A DNA stretch of 16,710 bases from Clostridium sp. UBA699 (GCA_002298915.1 DBML01000012.1:1-16710), one strand, 5' to 3'. Shown: positions 1-7,524, counted from the first letter of the stretch. A program made the numbers and translations. Notes: a model not told the origin generated them from the sequence alone.

Positions 1-36
1 AGGGAGCAAGCTACGTTAAATAAACGATTTTTACAG

Positions 37-61
37 GCCGGCGCAAATGCACCGGCTTTTT
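37..61 (+). terminator. Intrinsic terminator of the gene upstream of the window
   Basis: A GC-rich hairpin (GCCGG at 37-41 pairing with CCGGC at 52-56, with a further inner GC/GC pairing) is followed by five T residues. It should end the transcript that enters from the left. A short reading frame in bases 3-23 ends in TAA at 21-23 and could be the tail of that upstream gene. In many Firmicutes the gene before glmM is cdaR/ybbR, but too little sequence is present to say so here. Confidence 0.75.
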
Positions 62-82
62 CCTTGCGGTGAAAACGCCCAT

Positions 83-111
83 TTGCGTTGTCGGGACATA
101 TCAATTATAAT
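83..111 (+). promoter_or_regulatory. SigA-type promoter of glmM
   Basis: TTGCGT (83-88) and TATAAT (106-111) are separated by 17 bases, close to the housekeeping sigma consensus. The pair lies just after the upstream terminator and about 55 bases before the glmM start, so glmM appears able to be transcribed on its own. A small hairpin (AGGCA/TGCCT, 121-135) lies in the leader and has no obvious role. Confidence 0.7.
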
Positions 112-165
112 ATAAAAGGCAGGCATTTTTTGCCTGAGCAGTAAATAGAAGCGAGGTATGATTTA

Positions 166-1515
166 ATGGGAAGAATGTTCGGAACCGACGGGGTTCGAGG
201 TATAGCAAATAAAGAATTGACTGCGTTGACAGCATACAACCTTGGAAGGGCAGGAGCCTTCGTGCTGACCAAGGGTGCCCACAAGCCAAAAATTATTGTT
301 GGGATGGATACAAGGATATCGGGTGACATGCTCGAGAACTCCCTTGTTGCGGGAATACTGTCAGTGGGTGCTGAGGCGGTCTGCCTTGGAATTGTCCCGA
401 CACCGGCTGTAGCCTACCTCACAAAGAAGTACGGCGCGGATGCAGGTGTAGTGATCTCGGCATCTCACAACCCTGTGGAGTACAACGGCATCAAGTTCTT
501 CAACAGCAAGGGCTACAAGCTGTCAGACGAGCTTGAGGACAAGATACAGAGCGTCATAGAAAACGGATTCCAGGGAGTCCCTCTTCCGACGGGAGCTGAC
601 ATCGGCAGGAAAGTGATCGAAGAAGGAGCAGTTCTTGACTACATCAGCCATTCGAAGTCGCTCATCAAAGGCGACCTCAAGGGGCTTAAGGTTGCTCTTG
701 ACTGCGCTAACGGAGCTTCATACATAACTTCGGTGCAGACTTTCAGGGAGCTCGGCGCAGAGGTGGTTGTAATCAACAACGATCCTGACGGCATAAACAT
801 AAACAAGAACTGCGGATCAACCCATCCTGAAGAGCTTATGGACTACGTCGTGAAAAAGGGCTGCGACCTCGGGCTTGCGTTCGACGGTGACGCGGACAGG
901 TGCCTTGCCGTGGACGAAACAGGAAAGCTGATCAACGGCGATTTCATAATGGGGATCTGCGGAAGGTACCTCAAGGAAAAAGGGAAGCTTAAACACGACG
1001 TTATTGTCGGGACCGTTATGAGCAACCTGGGGCTTCATCTGGCGCTTGAAAAAGAGGGCATAAAGCTTGTCAGCGCCAAGGTAGGCGACAGGTATGTCCT
1101 CGAGGAGATGCTGAAGGAAGGCTACGTCCTTGGCGGCGAGCAAAGCGGCCACATAATATACCTGAAGCAGAACACGACAGGGGACGGGCTGGCGACAGGC
1201 TTAATGCTGGCTTCGATAGTCAAGAGCACCGGCAAAAAGCTTTCAGAGCTTGCATCCTTCATACAGGAATTGCCTCAGGTGCTTGTCAACGCGAAGGTTC
1301 CTAACGACAGGAAGAACATATACCTGGAGGACAAGGAGATAGTTGACGAGATCAGGAAGATGGAGGACACGCTCCAGGGCAAGGGAAGGGTCCTAATTAG
1401 GCCTTCAGGCACAGAGCCTCTCGTGAGGGTTATGCTCGAAGGTGAGAACCAGGCCGAAATAGACAAGATGGCGCACAAGCTGGCCAAGCTTATCGAAGAG
1501 AAGACAAACCCTTAA
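166..1515 (+). CDS. glmM: Phosphoglucosamine mutase GlmM
   Basis: GlmM converts glucosamine-6-phosphate to glucosamine-1-phosphate in the cytoplasm, the second step towards UDP-GlcNAc for peptidoglycan. The 449-residue length is normal for the family. All four domains of the alpha-D-phosphohexomutase fold are recognisable: FGTDGVRG at the N-terminus, the active-site SASHNP loop with phospho-serine Ser100, the metal-binding DGDADR at 240-245, the sugar-binding GGEQSGH at 323-329 and the phosphate-binding RPSGTEP at 412-418. The ATG at 166 follows GAGG (153-156) at a good distance, and the start MGRMFGTDGVRG is typical of bacterial GlmM. It is followed by a terminator and then by glmS, which supplies its substrate. 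Identification is secure. Confidence 0.97.
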   Translation: MGRMFGTDGVRGIANKELTALTAYNLGRAGAFVLTKGAHKPKIIVGMDTRISGDMLENSLVAGILSVGAEAVCLGIVPTPAVAYLTKKYGADAGVVISASHNPVEYNGIKFFNSKGYKLSDELEDKIQSVIENGFQGVPLPTGADIGRKVIEEGAVLDYISHSKSLIKGDLKGLKVALDCANGASYITSVQTFRELGAEVVVINNDPDGININKNCGSTHPEELMDYVVKKGCDLGLAFDGDADRCLAVDETGKLINGDFIMGICGRYLKEKGKLKHDVIVGTVMSNLGLHLALEKEGIKLVSAKVGDRYVLEEMLKEGYVLGGEQSGHIIYLKQNTTGDGLATGLMLASIVKSTGKKLSELASFIQELPQVLVNAKVPNDRKNIYLEDKEIVDEIRKMEDTLQGKGRVLIRPSGTEPLVRVMLEGENQAEIDKMAHKLAKLIEEKTNP

Positions 1516-1534
1516 AAGAATGAATGAACGGCTG

Positions 1535-1570
1535 CTGCCGGCATCTTACTTGATGCCGGCAGTTTATTTA
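1535..1570 (+). terminator. Intrinsic terminator of glmM
   Basis: A perfect 11-bp stem (CTGCCGGCATC against GATGCCGGCAG, 1535-1562) with a 6-base loop is followed by a T-rich tail (TTTATTTATT). It separates glmM from the regulated glmS transcript. Confidence 0.9.
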
Positions 1571-1578
1571 TTAACATT

Positions 1579-1607
1579 TTGAGAACACATTCCAAATAAA
1601 GTATACT
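1579..1607 (+). promoter_or_regulatory. Possible distal promoter of the glmS transcript
   Basis: TTGAGA (1579-1584) and TATACT (1602-1607) are 17 bases apart, directly after the glmM terminator. It fits the housekeeping consensus reasonably well but is weaker than the promoter at 1652-1680. It may be a second start for the glmS leader or a chance match in AT-rich DNA. Confidence 0.4.
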
Positions 1608-1651
1608 TTGCAACCCTGCGAGAGTATAATTATAGTGGGTTTGCTGTCAAT

Positions 1652-1680
1652 TTGACCTTGAGTGAAATTTTTACTATAAT
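1652..1680 (+). promoter_or_regulatory. SigA-type promoter of glmS
   Basis: TTGACC (1652-1657) and TATAAT (1675-1680) have the ideal 17-base spacer, one base from consensus in the -35 box and perfect in the -10 box. Transcription would start near 1687, leaving about 50 nt of leader before the ribozyme cleavage site and a leader of about 370 nt before glmS. Confidence 0.8.
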
Positions 1681-1787
1681 ATGATGGTATCCCTTTTTGA
1701 TTTTGAAGCAAAGGAGGGTAGAGGTTAAGAAAATAAAAGCGCCAGAACTTGAGTGGTGGACGGTCAAAGAACATGTTTTTAGAGAAG

Positions 1788-1831
1788 CTCCGCAAGGCGG
1801 AGTAAGTTCGACTGGCTAAATCAAAGATTTA
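1788..1831 (+). repeat. Twin-hairpin repeat, copy 1 (in the P1 loop of the glmS ribozyme)
   Basis: Hairpin 1 is CTCCGC/GCGGAG with a 3-base loop (1788-1802). After TAAGTTCGACTGG comes hairpin 2, TAAATC/GATTTA with loop AAA (ending at 1831). It matches copy 2 at 1849 closely with a 61-nt period. The two copies differ in a compensating way in hairpin 2: a T-A pair here is a C-G pair in copy 2, which suggests the structure is maintained. The outer part of hairpin 2 is degraded in this copy. I do not recognise the repeat family with confidence. Confidence 0.8.
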
Positions 1832-1848
1832 TGAAGAGTTTAATGAAA

Positions 1849-1904
1849 CTCCGCAAAGCGGAGTAAGTTCGACTGACCAAATCAAAGATTTGGAGTCTCA
1901 CTTA
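1849..1904 (+). repeat. Twin-hairpin repeat, copy 2 (overlaps the 3' arm of ribozyme P1)
   Basis: Hairpin 1 is CTCCGC/GCGGAG with loop AAA (1849-1863). Hairpin 2 is longer than in copy 1. TAAGT (1864-1868) pairs with ACTTA (1900-1904), GACT (1871-1874) with AGTC (1894-1897), and CCAAATC (1877-1883) with GATTTGG (1887-1893), with symmetric TC/TC mismatches between the outer stems. The outer ACTTA strand lies inside the 3' arm of ribozyme P1 (1899-1908), so the complete hairpin 2 and the complete P1 cannot form at once. The paired-hairpin form resembles REP/BIME-like repeats. Confidence 0.8.
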
Positions 1905-2058
1905 AGTTGACGAGGATGGGGAGTATCGAATCTTCGGCGGGTGCCCCACGGTATCGCACTACCGTTAACGACTGAATAAAACCGGCAAGAGATTGACGGC
2001 ACAAAATCAGTCAGGTGTTAAAACCTTAAATATTAAGTAAACGAAAGGAAGATTTTTT

Positions 2059-3885
2059 ATGTGCGGAATAGTTGGTTACATTGGTAAGAGAGATGCGTCA
2101 CCAGTGCTTATTTCTGGTTTGAGCAAACTGGAATACAGGGGCTATGACTCTGCAGGTGTCGCAATATTCAACGGAGACAAGCTCGAGATAGTGAAGAGAA
2201 AAGGAAGACTTAAGAATCTAAGCGATGCCCTGGATGTCGATCCGGTTTACGGAAGCGCTGGCATAGGCCACACGAGATGGGCGACCCACGGAGAACCGTC
2301 AGACGTCAATTCACACCCTCACAACAATGCAGACGGAAGCATATGCGTAGTTCACAACGGCATAATCGAGAACTACATAAAGCTTAGGGAGTTCCTGATT
2401 TCAAAAGGATATAAATTTGTTTCAGAGACGGACACAGAGGTAATACCTCACCTTCTCGACTACTACTACGAAGGGGATCTTCTGGAAGCCGTAAGGAAAG
2501 TCCTTGGCAAGATAAGGGGAAGCTATGCCTTCGGTATAGTGACATCAAAAGAGCCGGACAAGCTCATAGCTGTAAGGAAAGACAGCCCTCTTATTGTGGG
2601 CCTCGGCGACGGTGAGAACTTCATCGCTTCCGACATCCCGGCTGTGCTTAGCTACACGAGGAACGTATACCTGCTCAACGATAACGAGATAGCTGTGCTG
2701 ACTAAGGATGACATTAAGCTGTACGCTCTCGACGGAAAAGAGATCACAAAGGAAGTATACCATGTCACATGGGATGCTGACGCTGCTGAAAAGGGCGGCT
2801 ACGAGCACTTCATGATGAAGGAAATACACGAGCAGCCAAAGGCCATAAAGGACACTATGGCTTCAAGAGTAATGCTCGGACAGCCGATCACTCTTGACAA
2901 GATAAGCCTCACAAAAGAGGATATCGAAGGAATAAACAGGATATACATCGTTGCCTGCGGAACAGCATACCATGCAGGAATTGTAGGAAAATACGCGATA
3001 GAGAGGCTTGCTAGGATCCCTGTCGAGGTTGACATAGCATCAGAGTTCAGATACAGGGAGCCGATAATAGACAAAAACACGCTAATAATAGTAGTCAGCC
3101 AGTCTGGAGAGACTGCCGACACGCTTGCAGCCCTGAGAGAATCGAAAGCCAAGGGCTGCCGAGTAATCGCTGTAACGAATGTTGTCGGAAGCTCAGCTTC
3201 AAGAGAAGCAAGCGACGTCCTCTACACGCTTGCAGGACCAGAAATAGCGGTTGCTTCTACAAAGGCGTACATCACTCAGCTTATCGCTATGTATATAATC
3301 GCGCTCTTCTTCGCTGAAAACAAGGGTACAGTGGCAGCTGAAGAGATCGAGAAGATGAAGACGGAGCTCCTGAACCTTCCGGACAAGGTTGAAACGGTAC
3401 TCGAGCTGAAGGAAGAGATAAAGAGATATGCCGGTGAAATATACATGGAAGATGACATGTTCTTCCTTGGAAGAGGACTGGACTACGCCGTTGCCATGGA
3501 AGGCTCGCTGAAGCTGAAGGAAATATCGTACATCCACTCTGAAGCCTATGCTGCAGGAGAGCTTAAGCACGGCACGATAGCTCTCATCGAAGAGGGAACA
3601 GTGATGATCTCGCTTGCAACACAGGAGTACCTGTTCGAGAAAATGGTCAGCAACATAAAAGAGGTTAAGGCTAGACATGCCCATGTAATAGCGCTTGCGT
3701 TTGAAGGAAACGAGGATATTGAGAAGACTGTCGATTCAGCTATCTTCCTCCCAAGAACCCTCGACATCCTGGCACCAGTGCTGTCAGTAGTGCCTCTGCA
3801 GCTTCTTGCTTACTACGTCTCCATAATGAAGGGCTGCGACGTTGACAAGCCAAGAAACCTGGCGAAATCTGTAACAGTTGAATAG
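2059..3885 (+). CDS. glmS: Glutamine--fructose-6-phosphate aminotransferase GlmS
   Basis: GlmS makes glucosamine-6-phosphate from fructose-6-phosphate and glutamine, the first committed step of UDP-GlcNAc synthesis. The 608 residues match the family. The N-terminal glutamine amidotransferase domain (about 2-220) starts MCGIVGYIG, so Cys2 becomes the N-terminal nucleophile after removal of Met. It also carries YRGYDSAG and HTRWATHG (71-78). Two SIS sugar-isomerase domains follow, with CGTAYHA (300-306), SQSGETADT (347-355) and the C-terminal DKPRNLAKSVTVE. The ATG at 2059 follows AAAGGAAG (2044-2051). It is preceded by a glmS ribozyme that should respond to its product, and followed by a terminator. 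Confidence 0.98.
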   Translation: MCGIVGYIGKRDASPVLISGLSKLEYRGYDSAGVAIFNGDKLEIVKRKGRLKNLSDALDVDPVYGSAGIGHTRWATHGEPSDVNSHPHNNADGSICVVHNGIIENYIKLREFLISKGYKFVSETDTEVIPHLLDYYYEGDLLEAVRKVLGKIRGSYAFGIVTSKEPDKLIAVRKDSPLIVGLGDGENFIASDIPAVLSYTRNVYLLNDNEIAVLTKDDIKLYALDGKEITKEVYHVTWDADAAEKGGYEHFMMKEIHEQPKAIKDTMASRVMLGQPITLDKISLTKEDIEGINRIYIVACGTAYHAGIVGKYAIERLARIPVEVDIASEFRYREPIIDKNTLIIVVSQSGETADTLAALRESKAKGCRVIAVTNVVGSSASREASDVLYTLAGPEIAVASTKAYITQLIAMYIIALFFAENKGTVAAEEIEKMKTELLNLPDKVETVLELKEEIKRYAGEIYMEDDMFFLGRGLDYAVAMEGSLKLKEISYIHSEAYAAGELKHGTIALIEEGTVMISLATQEYLFEKMVSNIKEVKARHAHVIALAFEGNEDIEKTVDSAIFLPRTLDILAPVLSVVPLQLLAYYVSIMKGCDVDKPRNLAKSVTVE

Positions 3886-3901
3886 TTTATAGCACAGCTT
3901 G

Positions 3902-3941
3902 CGCCGAGTGGATCGAAGAGATCCCTCGGCGTTTCTTTTCT
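3902..3941 (+). terminator. Intrinsic terminator of glmS
   Basis: The stem CGCCGAG/CTCGGCG continues, after a bulged T, into GGATC/GATCC with a GAAGA loop (3902-3931). A T-rich tail follows. Confidence 0.9.
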
Positions 3942-3975
3942 TCTTAAGCAGATGCTGATTTCGGGGCTCTGCATA

Positions 3976-4004
3976 TTGATAAATATTGGAAAAAAAGGTA
4001 GAAT
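3976..4004 (+). promoter_or_regulatory. SigA-type promoter of the bPH2 gene pair
   Basis: TTGATA (3976-3981) and TAGAAT (3999-4004) are separated by 17 bases and lie about 45 bases before the first gene of the pair, downstream of the glmS terminator. Confidence 0.6.
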
Positions 4005-4047
4005 GGTTCTGTGACATGAACAACAAGGCAATCTTTTGGAGGGTGAA

Positions 4048-4533
4048 ATGGAGTTTGAAAAGTTAAGCATAAAGGCAAAGAAATCATGGTTTTTGTCAAG
4101 GCTGATATTCCTGATAGCACTGGCTTGTACACTTGTCAGCGCAAGGCAGTTTGCAATGAAACTGGCAGGCTACCACTTATGGGTCGACGTTGTGATGGGG
4201 GCTGTCCTGGCCCTGCAGCTGCTGAACACCTTCCTGTACCCTCAGATAGAATACAGGCAATGGAAGTATGCCGTCGATGAAGAAAAGCTTGAATTTAGCG
4301 AAGGGATATATTTCATAGAGCATACGATTGTCCCGATCGAGAGGATACAGCACATAAAAATTGAGCAGGGACCGATTAACAGGAAGCTTGGTCTCGCCAG
4401 CATAGAGATCCACACTGCCGGGGGAAGCTTCAGCATACCTAACCTTGAGAAGGATAAGGCCGAGCAGATAGGGCAGTTCCTTAGAAGCAGCGTTTCGGAC
4501 AAGCTGAAGCAGGAAGGGAAAGACAATGGATAA
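4048..4533 (+). CDS. bPH2-domain membrane protein, YdbS-like
   Basis: A 161-residue protein with two N-terminal membrane segments (about residues 14-30 and 46-64) followed by a bacterial PH domain (bPH2, DUF304). The domain shows the family pattern VPIERIQHIKIEQGP, then RKLGLASIEIHTAGG. The molecular function of the family is unknown. In Bacillus subtilis the neighbouring ydbS-ydbT pair has been linked to resistance to the bacteriocin amylocyclicin. I chose ATG 4048, five bases after GGAGG (4038-4042). A TTG at 4036 in the same frame would overlap that ribosome binding site. The stop overlaps the start of the next gene by 8 bases, implying translational coupling. Assignment to YdbS is by domain and partner; orthology is inferred. 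Confidence 0.85.
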   Translation: MEFEKLSIKAKKSWFLSRLIFLIALACTLVSARQFAMKLAGYHLWVDVVMGAVLALQLLNTFLYPQIEYRQWKYAVDEEKLEFSEGIYFIEHTIVPIERIQHIKIEQGPINRKLGLASIEIHTAGGSFSIPNLEKDKAEQIGQFLRSSVSDKLKQEGKDNG

Positions 4534-5953
4534 GGGGAGGAGAAATCACAAGATCACAATTCTGAGCAGCGTTATCTTCAGCCTGAAGCAGACATGGTTC
4601 CTTTTGCTTTTGCTGGTCACACGTGATTTCGGAGGTTACAAAGCTGTAATTATAGCAGCGGGTCTGCTTCTCTTTTTTCTTATTGGCTACGTGAATTGGA
4701 GAAACACTTATTTTTATATCGACAGCGACAGGCTTCACTATATGAAGGGAACGGTCAACAAGAAAAATACAGCTGTCCCCATAAGCGCCATCAGCACGGT
4801 GGACTTTTCACAGAATGTACTCCAGAGGCTTTTCGGCGTCGTCTCCATTAAGGTCGACAGCGGGGCCAACAATCTCAAGGACAGCGAGATGAGCATCGTG
4901 CTTGGGAAAGCTGAAGCCGAAGAGCTGAGGGGCAGGCTCAAGAGAAGCGATGCTGAAGCGGTGGATATAGGGCTTGAACAGCCAGTGGAAACCGGTAACA
5001 TCTTGGTGAAGATGACTCCAAGGAAGGTTTTCACCTACTCCCTGACTCAGAACAATCTTCCTGTAGTAATCGGAGCTGTTCTCTCGCTGCTGAACTTTGC
5101 TGACGACATCAAAGAGGTGACCGGGCTTGATCTGACAAGGGTTTTTGAGGAACAGAACCTTTTTCAGAATGCCGGTTTCAGCCTTGATTTTCTTATCGGA
5201 ATAAGCTGGCTGATCCTGGGAGGGCTTGCTGCATCGGCTTTATTCTCACTGATTTATTACGCGCTGAAATTCGGAAACTTTACAGCTGTTAAGGAGGGGC
5301 AGAACATCTACATAGAATACGGCCTCGTCAGCATAAAAAAATATTCATTCACCCTGGACAAGATTAACGCGGTAATCGCAAAACAGAACATGCTGAGAAG
5401 CTTTCTGGGGCTGTACAAGCTGCACGTTAGCATAGTAGGCTATGGCGATGACAAGGGGGAGGAAGCCGTTATTTCTCCGATATGCGGCAATGATGAGATT
5501 GTGAGGCTTCTGGAGGTTATAAATCCGGCGCTGAAATTCGAAGGGGAGGCATACTCGGTTACGGCGGCAGGGAGAAGAAATTTTTTCATCCTTCCGCTGG
5601 GCGCTGCTTTGGCGGTTAGCGCAGCAGGCATACTTCTGACAAAGTTCGGTTTCTGGTGGCTTCTGCTTCTTCCGGCAACTTTGCTGGTCAGATACCTTAA
5701 ATGCAAAAACACTTCCCTGGGATACAATGATAAGATGCTCGTAGCGACAACTGGGATTTTTTCAAGGCAGACGATATTGCTGGAGATGGCCAAGCTCCAG
5801 TCCATTACAAAGAAGACAAACTATTTTCAGCGGATGAAGAAGCTCTGCACCTACAGACTGCAGTACTACTCCCAGACCTTCGGAGGAAACGTAACGCTGA
5901 AGCACCTAGAGGACAAGCACTTCAGCATCCTTAAGGGAATTTTGTTCGAATAA
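4526..5953 (+). CDS. Multi-bPH2-domain membrane protein, YdbT-like
   Basis: A 475-residue membrane protein with three bPH2 modules, at about residues 60-140 (PISAISTVDFSQNVLQRLFG), 250-335 (DKINAVIAKQNMLRSFLGLYKLHV) and 395-465 (MAKLQSITKKTNYFQRMKKLCTYRL). They alternate with hydrophobic segments near 20-55, 178-192, 222-245 and 352-390. This repeated architecture is that of YdbT, which is normally encoded next to YdbS as here. ATG 4526 overlaps the preceding stop and follows AGGAAGGG (4511-4518). The two proteins probably form a membrane complex. No enzymatic residues are evident and the biochemical role is unknown. The gene ends in a terminator shared with the convergent motB. Confidence 0.85.
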   Translation: MDKGRRNHKITILSSVIFSLKQTWFLLLLLVTRDFGGYKAVIIAAGLLLFFLIGYVNWRNTYFYIDSDRLHYMKGTVNKKNTAVPISAISTVDFSQNVLQRLFGVVSIKVDSGANNLKDSEMSIVLGKAEAEELRGRLKRSDAEAVDIGLEQPVETGNILVKMTPRKVFTYSLTQNNLPVVIGAVLSLLNFADDIKEVTGLDLTRVFEEQNLFQNAGFSLDFLIGISWLILGGLAASALFSLIYYALKFGNFTAVKEGQNIYIEYGLVSIKKYSFTLDKINAVIAKQNMLRSFLGLYKLHVSIVGYGDDKGEEAVISPICGNDEIVRLLEVINPALKFEGEAYSVTAAGRRNFFILPLGAALAVSAAGILLTKFGFWWLLLLPATLLVRYLKCKNTSLGYNDKMLVATTGIFSRQTILLEMAKLQSITKKTNYFQRMKKLCTYRLQYYSQTFGGNVTLKHLEDKHFSILKGILFE

Positions 5954-5956
5954 AGG

Positions 5957-5998
5957 AAGCGCCGGCAAGATCGCGATCGATCTGCCGGCGCTTGTGTT
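5957..5998. terminator. Shared terminator between the bPH2 genes and convergent motB
   Basis: A perfect 11-bp stem (AAGCGCCGGCA at 5957-5967, TGCCGGCGCTT at 5983-5993) has a T-rich tail on the plus side (GTGTTTTA). The minus-strand motB ends at 5999, so the hairpin sits directly after that gene as well. The tail on the minus side (CCTTTA) is weak, so function is best supported for the plus strand. Confidence 0.8.
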
Positions 5999-6736
5999 TT
6001 AGTTGGTCTGGACTGTGCTTGCAGGATATTTTCTCGCAACAAACACTTCGATTCTTCTGTTTTTCGCTCTCCCCTCAGCGGTGGAGTTGTCAAACTTCGG
6101 CTGGTATTCCCCGTATGCCTTGATGGAAAACCTGCCCGGCTGAAGCTTGCCCTGGTCAACCATGAAGTTCATGACGTTGATTGCGCGCATCGAGCTCAGC
6201 TCCCAGTTGGAACGGAATTTGCCGTTGTTTATGGGCACGTTGTCAGTGTAGCCTGCAACCTCTATGTCGTTGTCCAGATCCTCCAGCAAGTCCGAGATGT
6301 GCAGCAGAAGAGGAGAGTACTCCTTGATTATCTCTGCTTCGCCGGAGTTGAAAAGGACTACGTCCTGTATGGAGATCGCTAACCCTTGCCCGCTCAGATC
6401 GACCACAACCTTGTCTGAGTAGCCCATTTCCTTGATCTGCGCCTCGAGCATGGACTTGACCTCGTTCATCTTCTCACCTTCAAGGATCCCGTCAGTTACG
6501 TCGGTCTGTGCAGCCTTCTCCGACGGGACGGACGAACTGCCGCCGTCGGGCAGCACGGAGCTTGAAAAGATGATGTTGAACTGCTGGCTCAGCCTCACGA
6601 ATTTCTGGTTGTCCACTTCGCTCATGGCGAACATTACTATGAAGAGCGCGAGAAGGAGCGTGAGCATATCCGAGTATGGAAGAAGCCATGTTTCATCGAC
6701 ATGTTCGTCGTGGTGCTGCTTTTTCTTTCTCTTCAT
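5999..6736 (-). CDS. motB: Flagellar stator protein MotB
   Basis: MotB anchors the flagellar stator to peptidoglycan and with MotA forms the proton channel. After a basic N-terminus (KRKKK) comes one membrane helix (about 17-38) holding the PYSDMLTLLLALF motif. Its Asp (residue 23 from this ATG, 24 from an upstream GTG) is the proton-binding residue. The periplasmic OmpA-like domain follows (about 125-240), with AGYTDNVPI and the peptidoglycan-contacting AEGRAKNRRIEVF. The start is ATG 6736, whose A is the last base of the motA stop (TGATG). GTG 6739 is an in-frame alternative. The ribosome binding site AAGGAG lies within the end of motA, seven bases before the ATG. The leading Asp and the general sequence suggest MotB rather than the sodium-type MotS, but ion specificity is not proven. 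Confidence 0.95.
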   Translation of the reverse strand: MKRKKKQHHDEHVDETWLLPYSDMLTLLLALFIVMFAMSEVDNQKFVRLSQQFNIIFSSSVLPDGGSSSVPSEKAAQTDVTDGILEGEKMNEVKSMLEAQIKEMGYSDKVVVDLSGQGLAISIQDVVLFNSGEAEIIKEYSPLLLHISDLLEDLDNDIEVAGYTDNVPINNGKFRSNWELSSMRAINVMNFMVDQGKLQPGRFSIKAYGEYQPKFDNSTAEGRAKNRRIEVFVARKYPASTVQTN

Positions 6737-7524
6737 CACTTTTCTCCTTGTTTGCTTTCCAGAAATCTCAATTTGTCAGCAGGTTTAACCATTGTCAGAA
6801 GCTTCTTCTGGATGAGGTTCGGGTTCATGCCTTCCTGAACGGCGAGCACGCCCTCGAGTATGAGGTACATGTTGTTTATCTCCTCGTTTGATTTTCTCTT
6901 CAGCCTGCTTGCGAAAGGGTGGCATATTACGTAGCCGAAGAAAATTCCGTAAAGCGTTGCGACGAACGCTGCGCTGATCATATGGGCGAGCATCTCGGTG
7001 TCGTCAAGGTTTCCGAGTGCTCCGATCAAGCCGATTACTGCTCCGAGAACACCGAGAGTAGGGGCAGCGCTACCGGCGGTCGAGAAGATCATGGAGCAGC
7101 CGCGGTGCCTTTCCTCAGTGCTGTCTATCTCAGTGGTCAGTATGTCCCTGACGTATTCGGGATCTGCCCCGTCAACAACAAGCTCCAGGCCGAGCTTCAT
7201 GAACTTGTTCTCCATTCCCTCGATCCTGTCTTCTATGGAAAGAAGGCCGTCCTTCCTTGTCATCCTTGCAATTTCTACAATCTCTTCAACTATCTCAGTA
7301 GAATCCTGGTTGCTGTTCCCCTTGAAGAGGATTTTCATAAGCCTTGTTGAGTTCAGGAACTCTTCCTTAGGAAAGGAGTTCATCACTGCTGCAACCGTGC
7401 CGACAATAACGATTATCGCTGCTGCCGGATTTATGAGAACGGCGACGTTAGCCCCTTTAACGATCATTCCAACAACTACTGACAGTACTCCGATTACAAC
7501 GCCTAAAACCAAAAATATATCCAT
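6736..7524 (-). CDS. motA: Flagellar stator protein MotA
   Basis: A 262-residue inner-membrane protein forming the stator ring with MotB. There are four membrane segments: residues 2-22, 28-50, about 150-172 and 183-203. The cytoplasmic loop has RKDGLLSIED (90-99), whose Arg and Glu correspond to the torque-generating charges of E. coli MotA. The third helix carries AAPTLGVLGAVIGLIGALG with the conserved Pro. I chose ATG 7524 because GGAGG (7531-7535 on the plus coordinate) lies six bases upstream and MDIFLVLGVVIG is a normal MotA start; a GTG at 7554 would add ten unlikely residues. It is the first gene of motAB and lies behind a SigD-type promoter. Confidence 0.95.
   Translation of the reverse strand: MDIFLVLGVVIGVLSVVVGMIVKGANVAVLINPAAAIIVIVGTVAAVMNSFPKEEFLNSTRLMKILFKGNSNQDSTEIVEEIVEIARMTRKDGLLSIEDRIEGMENKFMKLGLELVVDGADPEYVRDILTTEIDSTEERHRGCSMIFSTAGSAAPTLGVLGAVIGLIGALGNLDDTEMLAHMISAAFVATLYGIFFGYVICHPFASRLKRKSNEEINNMYLILEGVLAVQEGMNPNLIQKKLLTMVKPADKLRFLESKQGEK

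Larger units (their letters stand above)
1738..2012 (+). ncRNA. glmS ribozyme (GlcN6P-activated self-cleaving riboswitch) with enlarged P1 loop
   Basis: The conserved core is visible in order. The cleavage site should lie between A1738 and the GCGCC at 1739-1743. P1 is formed by 1746-1755 and 1899-1908 (10 bp including one G.U). The signature GTTGACGAGGATGGGG follows, then the TCGAATCTTCGGCGG core strand, P2 closed by GGGG/CCCC (1918-1921 with 1944-1947), P3 (1948-1953 with 1960-1965) and P4 (GACTGA 1970-1975 with TCAGTC 2007-2012). It ends about 45 nt before glmS. In this class GlcN6P acts as a cofactor for cleavage and lowers glmS expression. The odd part is the P1 loop: 143 nt lie between the two arms and hold two copies of a twin-hairpin repeat (listed separately). 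The core looks intact, so I expect activity unless the repeats interfere with folding. The class is certain; the exact 3' boundary is approximate. Confidence 0.95.

Noticed and set aside
1788..1904. Two direct repeats read as a tiny CRISPR array
   Set aside because: There are only two copies, each made of two hairpins; the spacer is 17 nt or less, no cas genes are present, and the repeats lie inside the P1 loop of the glmS ribozyme.
3199..3684. Long open frame on the minus strand inside glmS (161 codons)
   Set aside because: It is antisense to a highly conserved gene, has no ribosome binding site or recognisable protein family, and arises from the codon pattern of glmS.
4036..4047. TTG 4036 as start of the YdbS-like gene
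   Set aside because: It would overlap the GGAGG ribosome binding site at 4038-4042; ATG 4048 is correctly spaced from it.
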